Shown piece by piece: positions 1 to 5,199 of a stretch of DNA of 6,953 nucleotides. The stretch's first letter is position 1, and each line of letters begins with the position of its first letter. The DNA is from JACZQZ01 sp046756945 (GTDB lineage Bacteria > Pseudomonadota > Alphaproteobacteria > Rhodospirillales > 2-02-FULL-58-16), in contig JBHHXI010000149.1 of NCBI GenBank assembly GCA_046756945.1, positions 1 through 6,953 of the forward strand, in the 5' to 3' direction. The notes under the pieces were generated by a model. It had not been told where the DNA came from. It did not search any database and saw nothing but the letters and a program-made list of their open reading frames with translations. The translations under genes were made by a program, and so were the position numbers.

Positions 1-251
1 TTCCGGGCGTAGCGGACATGGTCCTCGGGCTGGTTCTCGTCCCACTGCATGCCCATGTAGCAGTTGATCGCATACAGGCCTTGCGCGACGGCGCCGCTGC
101 GCTCGATGTTCGCCTTCTCGACGCAGACGACCTTTAGGTCTCGCCCCCAGTACCTGGATTCGTAGGTGGCCCCGCAGCCAGCCATGCCGCCGCCGATGAC
201 GAGGATATCCGAATCCACGAACACCGTTTTCCTGGATGTGAACAGGCCCAT
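1..251 (-). CDS. aprA: Adenylylsulfate (APS) reductase alpha subunit, N-terminal part (window edge)
   Basis: FAD-binding catalytic subunit of dissimilatory APS reductase, which in sulfur oxidisers converts sulfite plus AMP to APS in the cytoplasm. Only the first 83 residues are present; the gene runs off the left edge. After a short lead the translation shows the FAD dinucleotide-binding motif GGGMAGCG (residues 20-27) at the end of the first beta strand, a VEK at the end of the next strand, then ERSGAVAQGLYAINCYMG and ENQPEDHVRYAR, which are family hallmarks. The ATG (complement of 249-251) shares one base with the aprB stop codon (TAATG), so translation is probably coupled and the two subunits are made in equal amounts. 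No frameshift or odd codon is seen in the visible part. Identification is firm; completeness downstream cannot be judged. Confidence 0.95.
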   Translation of the reverse strand, partial: MGLFTSRKTVFVDSDILVIGGGMAGCGATYESRYWGRDLKVVCVEKANIERSGAVAQGLYAINCYMGMQWDENQPEDHVRYAR

Positions 252-712
252 TATATCGCTCCTTCCTTGAATTCCTTCGGAGGCAGCGTGGGCAGCGCCT
301 CGATGTTGAGTGCCTCAGGTTCGTGGGCTAGTTCCTGGGCATTTAGGGCATCCGGGCTGGGCGCCTCGTAATCAGACGGTGACTTGATCGATCCCCATGG
401 CGTGGTCCGGATCGGGGAAACGAAATCCTTCTGACGGCCGTCCCGGAACCTGAGCTTCCAAGAAATGGTTCCCTTTTCCTCTTCCCTGAGCACCCGGACA
501 CTGTGGCCCAGGGGGGCGAAGTCGGCGTAGCCGCGGCAGTCGATCGCATTCTGCGGACACGCCTTCACGCACGAGTAGCACTCCCAGCACATATTGGGCT
601 CGATGTTATAGGCACGGCGATAGGTGGTATCGATGTGCATGATGTCGGACGGGCAGATATCGACGCAATGTCCGCAGCCGTCGCAACGAGTCATATACAC
701 GAATGTCGGCAT
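251..712 (-). CDS. aprB: APS reductase beta subunit, two [4Fe-4S] clusters
   Basis: Ferredoxin-like electron-transfer subunit of APS reductase (153 residues, normal for the family), moving electrons between the FAD of AprA and the membrane acceptor. Two cluster motifs are visible: C10-x2-C13-x2-C16-x3-C20-P and C42-x2-C45-x2-C48-x3-C52-P, the second within the signature MCWECYSCVKACP. An additional cysteine is at 59. The first motif is the short form (CDGCGHC), not the long-loop form of sulfate reducers and of the second apr lineage of sulfur oxidisers; this, together with aprM next door, points to the AprM-associated lineage. Residues 60-110 form the beta-sheet part (YADFAPLGHSV, SPIRTTPWGSI), and the last 40 residues correspond to the tail that in known structures wraps around AprA. 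A Shine-Dalgarno AGGAGA lies 12 bases before the ATG. It lies 43 bp after aprM and overlaps aprA by one base. Confidence 0.96.
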   Translation of the reverse strand: MPTFVYMTRCDGCGHCVDICPSDIMHIDTTYRRAYNIEPNMCWECYSCVKACPQNAIDCRGYADFAPLGHSVRVLREEEKGTISWKLRFRDGRQKDFVSPIRTTPWGSIKSPSDYEAPSPDALNAQELAHEPEALNIEALPTLPPKEFKEGAI

Positions 713-755
713 GATATTCCGTTATCTCCTGTAGCGAAGACCAACGATGGGCTGA

Positions 756-1541
756 TCAATAATGTCGGGGCTGCTCGCGGGCGATGCCGAATATTTCGGG
801 TTTGTCGGCGGGGGCCGGCAGGTTGCTCCTCGAACCGTTCGCGTTTTCCACCCGTTTTTGGAAGGCCGCCGCCGGTTTGAAGAACATATGCGAGAACTTC
901 GACCACGGAACCGATCCGAAGAGCACCGTCGTGGCGAGGAGATACAGACCGAGGAACACGTTTGTCCACGAGCTGTCCGCCGCCTGCAGGAAGGCCCAGA
1001 CCAGGCCCAGTGTCGCGCTCGCCAGAAGCGAGAGGATGAACAGGTCGGCGCGCACAATGCGGAACGGTGAATTGCCCTCGGCGGCGACGTCGACCCGGAT
1101 GAAGAACCAGAACCAGTAACCGCCGACGCACACCATCAGGGCCCCGATGGTCCACAGTTGCGGCAGGATGACGGGCGTGGGGGTGGCCGGCGTCGGGTAC
1201 CAGAACACCATGATGGCAGTCGTAATCACGTACAGTAGGAACCCGTACATCGTCAGCAGGTGGGAGATTCGGCGCCGCGCGTTGCAGAATTCAGCGGATG
1301 TCAGGCCCTCCACAACGGCGGTCTGGACCGCCAGGGACACCATTTCCCCGCCACCGACTTGCTGCGTCCCTTTATTCTTCGCATTCCGCCAATTGTTGAC
1401 GAAGTACCTGGCGCTCTTCTTATGCCAGATGTCGAACAGCGTGCCACCCGCGACCAGGATTATCATGATGACGACGTACGTCTGCATGACGATGGGTGGT
1501 ATGGACGCCGAAAGCTCGGCGAAGGGATTGCTGGTGAACAT
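756..1541 (-). CDS. aprM: APS reductase membrane anchor AprM
   Basis: Integral membrane protein of 261 residues proposed in sulfur oxidisers to anchor AprBA and link it to the quinone pool. Five hydrophobic segments are visible, at about residues 17-38, 95-115, 126-148, 167-185 and 193-212. Histidines near membrane boundaries (H94 in RISHLLTMYG and H218 in SKFSHMFFKP) are candidate heme or quinone-site residues; that role is inference. The first cytoplasmic loop is rich in Arg/Lys (HKKSARYFVNNWRNAKNKG) and the C-terminus is polar. Identification rests on this architecture and on its place as first intact gene of an aprM-aprB-aprA operon, the order known from sulfur oxidisers such as Allochromatium. 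The start ATG is preceded by a modest GGGGT about nine bases upstream and lies 15 bp after the stop of the aprB remnant. Confidence 0.9.
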   Translation of the reverse strand: MFTSNPFAELSASIPPIVMQTYVVIMIILVAGGTLFDIWHKKSARYFVNNWRNAKNKGTQQVGGGEMVSLAVQTAVVEGLTSAEFCNARRRISHLLTMYGFLLYVITTAIMVFWYPTPATPTPVILPQLWTIGALMVCVGGYWFWFFIRVDVAAEGNSPFRIVRADLFILSLLASATLGLVWAFLQAADSSWTNVFLGLYLLATTVLFGSVPWSKFSHMFFKPAAAFQKRVENANGSRSNLPAPADKPEIFGIAREQPRHY

Positions 1542-1556
1542 TAATTTACCCCAATG

Positions 1557-1805
1557 CTAGCCAGTTATTTTCGACGCAAGGACCGATGGCATAGCTGCCC
1601 CGAAAAAACCCGACGGCGCCGGCGATGCGGTTGAGGTCCCGCTTGTCTCTGAGGAGATGGGAGATGTGAATATGCGCTGGCACACGATTTCCCGGCCGGT
1701 CGCCGTATCCAGCTTCATCAAATCCATCGGGCAGATGTACATGCAAGCGCGACGCTCCAGCGCCTTGCGCCCGTCACATCTGTCCGGATTTACGTAGGCC
1801 GGCAT
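1557..1805 (-). pseudogene. Truncated aprB-like fragment of the long-loop type
   Basis: An 82-codon frame whose first 36 or so residues are unmistakably the N-terminus of a canonical AprB: MPAYVNPDRCDG, then ERRACMYICPMDLMKLD. The spacing C10-x10-C21-x3-C25-P fits the long-loop cluster of sulfate reducers and second-lineage sulfur oxidisers, where a cysteine is also expected at residue 13; here codon 13 is CGC (Arg), one transition away from TGC (Cys). The Asn usual after the cluster Cys-Pro is Met. After about residue 36 similarity stops: the second cluster (CWECYSC type) is missing and the rest is Ser/Thr/Pro-rich with no family resemblance. In the frame ending at 1546 the same DNA reads DLNRIAGAVGFFRGSYAIG, perhaps the end of a different, unrecognised gene joined at the break. 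I read this as a relic of a second apr locus. A functional one-cluster peptide is possible but unlikely with three cysteines. The ATG has only a G-rich run upstream. Confidence 0.75.
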
Positions 1806-2051
1806 GGTGATCGAGTTCCCCCCCCGCGTCGACGCGAAATATCGGGCCCGGAATGGGGAAAAGCCCCCCGGTCACTGCGCGGGAAGAACCGATGGTTTGG
1901 TGGGCCTCCCGAGGCGCGGCTGTTCTTTGGCTTCCGCGAGTCCGAATATTACTGTTAATTAATATAGGGGCGCAGATGGCGTGTCAAATGCCAATGTCCG
2001 CCCCCTGACACGAACGGACAGGCACACCCTAAGGTTTTGTATCTTCGGACG
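1806..2051. other. Intergenic region upstream of apr locus
   Basis: No convincing gene is seen on either strand. It holds the candidate apr promoter and its inverted repeat, and a 12-bp perfect palindrome CGCGTCGACGCG at 1825-1836 close to a run of eight or more cytosines (1818-1825), within the presumed 5' leader of the apr transcript. The remainder shows no recognisable structure. Confidence 0.5.
1959..1987 (-). promoter_or_regulatory. Candidate sigma-70 promoter for the apr operon
   Basis: Reading the minus strand, a perfect -35 hexamer TTGACA (complement of 1982-1987) is followed after 17 bases by TATTAA (complement of 1959-1964), or after 15 bases by TATATT (complement of 1961-1966), within a markedly AT-rich patch in GC-rich DNA. 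Transcription would start near 1952 and give a leader of about 145 nt to the aprB relic and about 410 nt to aprM. The -35 overlaps one arm of an inverted repeat, GTGTCA/TGACAC at 1981-1986 and 2006-2011, which could be an operator. Confidence 0.5.
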
Positions 2052-2071
2052 AAAACCCCGCAGAACCGGGG
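2052..2071 (-). terminator. Candidate intrinsic terminator after the usp gene
   Basis: On the minus strand, about 75 bp past the usp stop codon, CCCCG-GTTCTG-CGGGG forms a five-pair all-GC stem with a six-base loop and is followed directly by TTTT. The stem is short, so strength is uncertain. A second stem-loop, TCGGGA/TCCCGA (2083-2088 and 2097-2102), lies just before it in the same transcript. Confidence 0.45.
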
Positions 2072-2144
2072 CCGCGCCGTGATCGGGAACCGCAGATCCC
2101 GACCCCGGGGAAAGGGTCGTCGCCGCGCCCGGCGGAACCGTGTC

Positions 2145-3056
2145 TCAGTGGGACATCAGCACCGGAACGGTCATGTGTTTGAGCATGTGCAGGGTCACCC
2201 CGCCGAGGACAAGCTCGCGCCACCGCGCATGGCCATAGGCCCCCATGACAATCAGGTCCGCGCCGTCGTCCGCCGCCCTGGAAAGAATCAGATCGCCCGT
2301 GCCGATGCCGTTGGCGCGGTAGTGCTGCGAACGGGCGGCGATGCCGTGCCGGGCCAGGTGCCGGCAAAGGCGCTCGCCGGGCTCCCGGCCGGCGTCTGGC
2401 GACACATCATGGCGGTAAACGGTGATGACGTTCACCTCTTCCGCCCCGCGCAGGATAGGCAGGGCGTCGTTGACGGCGCGGGCGGCCGGAAGGCTTTGGT
2501 CCCAGGCGACCATGACCCGCTTGCCGATAGAGGGATAGGTGCCGACGTAGGGCACCACCAGGACCGGCCGGCCGGCGGACAGGATCACGTGGTCCGGCAT
2601 GTTGCCCGGGCCCCCGATTTCGATGGCGTCCGGGTCACGCTGGCTGATCACCGCCACGTCGAAAAAGCGGGCCTGTTCGCTGAGAATGTCGATCCGGTCA
2701 CCGTTCTCGCACAGCCACTCGATGGCGACACCGGCCTTTTCGGCGTGCTCGCGGAAAATGGTCTCGGCCTGCGCCGCCTGCTCCCGGGCCGCCTCGGCCT
2801 GGGCCGCCAGGACATCGGCGCTGATCTGGACCTTGACGGAGGAGGGAACATGGGAATCACCGATCACATAGAGGCCGATCAGGTGGGCCCGGTGCGCCAC
2901 GGCCAGATCGATCGCCGCCTGCACACGGGCCGGGCACGGCTTGGCGTTGTCAACGTGAACCAGAATGTCCCTGAGTCCCGTGTGTTCCTTCTTCCGATCC
3001 GGGACGGACGCTTGCCCGGTTGCGCGGGATTTCACGGCGGCTTCCTGGTACATCAT
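2145..3056 (-). CDS. Tandem universal stress protein (two UspA domains)
   Basis: Cytoplasmic nucleotide-binding stress protein of 303 residues with two Usp folds. Domain 1 starts at about residue 28 (LRDILVHVD, then LIGLYVIGD) and runs to about 170 (RPVLVVPYVG); domain 2 starts near 178 (GKRVMVAWDQS) and runs to the C-terminus. Domain 2 ends with the ATP-binding pattern G272-x2-G275-x9-G285-G286; the usual Ser/Thr after the third glycine is Gly, so ATP binding is plausible but not certain. Domain 1 lacks the pattern. I chose the ATG at 3056 because a GGCGAGGG ribosome site precedes it; an upstream in-frame ATG at 3173 would add a basic, low-complexity stretch running through the regulatory region. 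Divergent from the DUF465-like gene, with an FNR/FixK-type box between them; Usp genes in several proteobacteria are induced by oxygen limitation through such regulators. Confidence 0.88.
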   Translation of the reverse strand: MMYQEAAVKSRATGQASVPDRKKEHTGLRDILVHVDNAKPCPARVQAAIDLAVAHRAHLIGLYVIGDSHVPSSVKVQISADVLAAQAEAAREQAAQAETIFREHAEKAGVAIEWLCENGDRIDILSEQARFFDVAVISQRDPDAIEIGGPGNMPDHVILSAGRPVLVVPYVGTYPSIGKRVMVAWDQSLPAARAVNDALPILRGAEEVNVITVYRHDVSPDAGREPGERLCRHLARHGIAARSQHYRANGIGTGDLILSRAADDGADLIVMGAYGHARWRELVLGGVTLHMLKHMTVPVLMSH

Positions 3057-3149
3057 CGGGCCCTCGCCTTTCGGACGTCGCGGCCAGGGGCCGACCCGTC
3101 CTCGAACATTTCCATTGCGGGAACGTAAAATCAAAGCACCCGGCGGGCA

Positions 3150-3163
3150 TTGATTTCGGTCAA
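3150..3163. promoter_or_regulatory. FNR/FixK-type binding site between divergent genes
   Basis: TTGAT-TTCG-GTCAA matches nine of ten fixed bases of the FNR consensus TTGAT-N4-ATCAA and fully matches the FixK form TTGA-N6-TCAA. Its centre (3156.5) is about 41 bp before a plausible start point near 3115 for the minus-strand usp gene, where a TACGTT -10-like hexamer (complement of 3122-3127) is found; that is class II activator spacing. On the plus strand a TATAAG (3181-3186) could be the -10 of the DUF465-like gene. Which gene is controlled is inference. Confidence 0.6.
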
Positions 3164-3232
3164 GGCGAACCACACATAAGTATAAGCAGAATTACCATCC
3201 TCTAGCACAGGCGTGGCGGGGAGGTTACTCCG

Positions 3233-3481
3233 ATGACGGATTTTGAACGCCTCGTGGTCGAGCGGTTTCCCGAGCACGAGAAGGTCATTCACAATCTCAG
3301 CGACTCCGATCCGCGCTTTACCGCGCTCTGCCACGAATACAGCGAGGCGAGCAGAAAGCTATGCCGCCTCGAAAATGCGCCCAGCTTGTACGTGAAGGTC
3401 GAAACCGAAATCTTAAATCGGCGATGTAGCGCCCTTGAGGATGAATTGGTAGCCTTCCTGCGGCGGAGCCCCGGCCGGTAA
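3233..3481 (+). CDS. Small DUF465/YdcH-like protein
   Basis: An 82-residue soluble, charged and largely helical protein. The layout of ERFPEHEKVIHNLSDSDPRF near residues 10-28, followed by a helix (LCHEYSEASRKLCRLEN) and a second helix ending in CSALEDELVAFLRR, resembles the two-helix hairpin of the DUF465/YdcH family, whose role is unknown. Similarity is by pattern only. Two cysteines lie in or near the helices, with a third at about residue 66. The start is well supported: GGGGAGGT lies seven bases before the ATG. It is divergent from the usp gene across a region with an FNR/FixK-like box, so it may share oxygen-dependent control, and it is followed by a strong hairpin at 3501-3532. Confidence 0.7.
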   Translation: MTDFERLVVERFPEHEKVIHNLSDSDPRFTALCHEYSEASRKLCRLENAPSLYVKVETEILNRRCSALEDELVAFLRRSPGR

Positions 3482-3500
3482 GCGTACTACCGGGGCCTCG

Positions 3501-3532
3501 GCCTTGGCGGCGAAGCCAACCGGCGCCAAGGC
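3501..3532 (+). terminator. Strong hairpin after the DUF465-like gene
   Basis: GCCTTGGCG and CGCCAAGGC form a perfect nine-pair stem around a 14-base loop, starting 20 bases after the stop codon. A nested alternative, TTGGC/GCCAA, uses part of the same sequence. There is no T-run on either strand, so it may act as a Rho-linked stop, an RNA 3'-end stabiliser or neither; I call it a terminator only by position. Confidence 0.35.
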
Positions 3533-3539
3533 ACGCATT

Positions 3540-3580
3540 CATCCGCCAAGCTCGCCACGCGAGCGGGCAGGCGGCGGATG
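3540..3580 (+). promoter_or_regulatory. Leader stem-loop in front of the DUF3775 gene
   Basis: CATCCGCC (3540-3547) pairs with GGCGGATG (3573-3580) in eight pairs, enclosing a second stem CTCGC/GCGAG (3551-3555 and 3559-3563). The outer 3' arm contains the in-frame ATG at 3578, so that codon would be hidden in RNA. This favours the downstream start at 3605. A regulatory role is inference. Confidence 0.35.
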
Positions 3581-3604
3581 TACAAGAGAGTGAGACAGGG
3601 CGCG

Positions 3605-4009
3605 ATGCTTGAGATTGATCCCGGAACGGTCTGTTACATCATCCTCAAGGCGCGGCAGGTATTCGCACCGGAGGACCCGCTCGAGGAAAACTTCGGCGCC
3701 AACCCGGTCGACGAGGATGCTCTCGAGGCGTTGGCCGGCCATGAGGAAGACCCCATCCTCCAGGAGCTCAAGGCGTGGATCGAATCCTTGAACCTGGACG
3801 AGCAATGCCAACTGGTGGCGCTCGCCTGGCTGGGGCGGGGCGACTACGGCAAGGAGGATTGGGCGGAGGCGGTCGTGACCGCGCAGCAACGCCACAGCGA
3901 ACACACCGGCGACTACCTGCTCGGCATGTCGCTCCTCGCCGACTACCTGGAGGAAGGCCTGGCCCAATTCGACCTGTCGTGCGAAGACTTCAAGGACGGC
4001 TACGCCTGA
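3605..4009 (+). CDS. DUF3775 family protein
   Basis: An acidic soluble protein of 134 residues of the DUF3775 family, found mainly in alphaproteobacteria and without a known function. Family features are the opening LEIDPGTVCYIILKAR, an acidic linker (DEDALEALAGHEEDP), a helix with LKAWIESLNLDEQCQLVALAWLGRG, then EDWAEAVV, and the C-terminal HTGDYLLGMSLLADYLEEGL. No signal peptide or membrane segment. I prefer the ATG at 3605, matching the family's usual beginning and preceded by GAGACAGGG; an in-frame ATG at 3578 would add nine basic residues but lies within a stem-loop. The gene is on the same strand as the DUF465-like gene, separated by about 120 bp with two hairpins, so it may be a separate unit. 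Family assignment is from recognised pattern. Confidence 0.78.
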   Translation: MLEIDPGTVCYIILKARQVFAPEDPLEENFGANPVDEDALEALAGHEEDPILQELKAWIESLNLDEQCQLVALAWLGRGDYGKEDWAEAVVTAQQRHSEHTGDYLLGMSLLADYLEEGLAQFDLSCEDFKDGYA

Positions 4010-4300
4010 CCGTCAACAGGTAGGCCGGACAGACGCGGCGATCGGTGGTGCCAAAGCCAGGCACGCCTGCTCGGAACCGGGGCCGGTCGAGCAGCGCCTG
4101 CACGAGCGTGCACTCATGCCCGCCGGAGCAGGCGATCGCCGGCATCGCCTTTGCGACCTATCCCGCCGAAAGCGCCTCTTTACGCGCGCCCGGATGCCGC
4201 CGCGGCCGCGGGCGTTCCCCCCATAGACGTACCGGCCCGGCGGCGGGACGGCGGGCGCCAGGGTGCGGATTCTCAGGGACAGGGTTTGGGCGATGGTCAT
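3990..4300 (-). pseudogene. Possible decayed gene: two coding-like segments in different frames
   Basis: Two minus-strand stretches look coding by codon choice but lie in different frames. From an ATG at 4300 the frame reads MTIAQTLSLRIRTLAPAVPP and then GRYVYGGNARGRGG with mostly G/C third positions, down to about 4180; past there the same frame turns Arg/Ser-rich. From an ATG at 4145 another frame reads MPAIACSGGHECTLVQALLD and then RPRFRAGVPGFGTTDRRVCPAYLL before stopping at 3990, overlapping the end of the DUF3775 gene by 20 bases in antisense. A TAG just upstream of 4145 prevents a simple join. I recognise neither segment and see no good ribosome site. They could be a frameshifted relic or chance open frames in GC-rich DNA. 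Confidence 0.22.
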
Positions 4301-4413
4301 CAGCGGCAGGTTCGGCGCCGGGCGCCGATCATGGCCGGTCCCAAGTCCCGCCGGCCGCGAACGGGACCGTTTCGCCGCTTGCAAATCCTGTCGCGGAAAA
4401 AAACCTTTGGGGA

Positions 4414-4443
4414 TTGGCAAATTAGACGAATTTTCTCTACCAT
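4414..4443 (+). promoter_or_regulatory. Candidate promoter of the lipoprotein gene
   Basis: TTGGCA (4414-4419) and TACCAT (4438-4443), 18 bases apart, lie in an AT-rich patch 90-120 bp before the lipoprotein start. Downstream, the presumed leader contains an A-run and a stem between GGTGCCGGG (4467-4475) and CCCGCACC (4501-4508) with one bulged base, ending just before the ribosome site. Prediction from sequence only. Confidence 0.4.
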
Positions 4444-4531
4444 AGGATAACCAAAAAAAAATACACGGTGCCGGGGGTAACCGGGCGGCAGTCCCGGGGT
4501 CCCGCACCGACGAGGGGAGGAGAAAATCACC

Positions 4532-4732
4532 ATGAGAAGGACGACGATGTTTGCAGTGGCCCTGGCCCTGACATTGCTTGGTCTTGCGGGGTGTGAGACG
4601 GCGTACGGACCAAAGGCGTACGGCGTCGACCGGCTCAACGTCGGGGTCGGCAGCGCCCCCGCGACAAAACCATACGGCGGCTATCCCGGGCGTGGCAAAA
4701 ATATCCTGTTCAGGACACGGGTGAATTTCTGA
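4532..4732 (+). CDS. Small putative lipoprotein
   Basis: A 66-residue protein with a clear lipoprotein signal: two arginines at positions 2-3, a hydrophobic stretch (residues 6-19) and the lipobox L18-A19-G20-C21. After cleavage a 46-residue peptide would be lipidated at C21. A Glu rather than Asp follows the cysteine, so outer-membrane sorting is likely by the general Lol rule. The mature part is rich in Gly, Tyr, Pro and Lys, with repeated AYG/PYGGYPG-like turns, and ends in FRTRVNF with a terminal phenylalanine. I do not recognise a family. The start is well supported by GGAGGAG (4516-4522) nine bases upstream. It converges on the HIG1-domain gene. Confidence 0.75.
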   Translation: MRRTTMFAVALALTLLGLAGCETAYGPKAYGVDRLNVGVGSAPATKPYGGYPGRGKNILFRTRVNF

Positions 4733-4926
4733 GGCAGGGACGTCATTGGCGCGGCGCGGCCGCGACGGCGCGACGCACGCGCCGTTAGATGAAAGGTCAC
4801 GGTCGTCGTGGCATCCGCGGACGCCCGTGACTCGCGCATCACGGGGACGGCCGCCGACGCGGCGGCGCCCGGGGTCTTTGTCGCGGTCACAAGGCCTATG
4901 GCCGATCGATGACGACCGGGTCGGTA
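4733..4926. other. Convergent intergenic region with GC hairpins
   Basis: No gene is seen. Two perfect stem-loops lie between the convergent lipoprotein and HIG1 genes: CCCGTGA/TCACGGG (4824-4830 and 4839-4845, eight-base loop) and GCCGCC/GGCGGC (4850-4855 and 4861-4866, five-base loop). Neither has a convincing T-run, but the placement suits a shared stop region for transcription from both sides. Confidence 0.4.
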
Positions 4927-5133
4927 CTAGGCGACGGTGAGGATAAAATACAGGGCCATCAGAGCCACCGTCAGGCCCTGCATCCCTACCCGCCAGCGCA
5001 TCAGCAGGTTGGAATACCCGGCGCCGGTCTCGTCGTCGGAGCCCATCGCCCACAGGCCGAGGAACAGCACCGCGGCGGTCAATGCCATGGCAATGACCAC
5101 GAAATACGGAAGCATGGCGGCTAACTCGCTCAT
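4927..5133 (-). CDS. HIG1-domain (hypoxia-induced family) membrane protein
   Basis: A 68-residue protein with two membrane helices, at about residues 7-30 (MLPYFVVIAMALTAAVLFLG) and 49-67 (MQGLTVALMALYFILTV), joined by a polar loop with the family signature YSNLLMRWRVGMQG. This is the layout of the HIG1/hypoxia-induced domain, common as tiny twin-helix proteins in alphaproteobacteria and related to mitochondrial factors that associate with cytochrome c oxidase supercomplexes. A role in the respiratory chain here is inference from the family. The start codon is preceded by GGTGAG. Upstream on the minus strand TTGAAC (complement of 5194-5199) and TATTTT (complement of 5172-5177), 16 bases apart, could be its promoter. 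Monocistronic by position. Confidence 0.85.
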   Translation of the reverse strand: MSELAAMLPYFVVIAMALTAAVLFLGLWAMGSDDETGAGYSNLLMRWRVGMQGLTVALMALYFILTVA

Positions 5134-5171
5134 GGCTCACCGTACATCGAGCCGGCCCATAATTCTACAAA

Positions 5172-5199
5172 AAAATAATGTATAATAAGAACAGTTCAA
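5172..5199 (-). promoter_or_regulatory. Candidate HIG1 gene promoter
   Basis: The AT-rich patch contains TTGAAC and TATTTT on the minus strand with 16-base spacing, 40-65 bp before the HIG1 start codon. On the plus strand the same patch holds a perfect TATAAT (5181-5186) but no fitting -35 element, so plus-strand activity toward the cyclic-di-GMP gene is less likely. Confidence 0.4.

Noticed and set aside
503..880. Plus-strand open frame opposite aprB
   Set aside because: Shadow of aprB and of the aprM end; the minus-strand proteins are clearly recognised.
1557..1805. Functional small ferredoxin
   Set aside because: Only three of four first-cluster cysteines remain and the second half of the protein is unrelated to any ferredoxin; a relic is simpler.
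2037..3128. Long plus-strand open frame (363 codons) opposite the usp gene
   Set aside because: It is the GC-rich antisense shadow of the two-domain Usp gene, has no family resemblance, and is rich in Arg/Gly/Asp/His as mirror frames are.
4013..5140. Minus-strand open frame of 375 codons
   Set aside because: It runs through the antisense of the lipoprotein gene, its leader and the HIG1 gene in another frame; low-complexity Arg/Pro/Ser composition. Only its last part (from 4300) is kept as a low-confidence coding-like segment.
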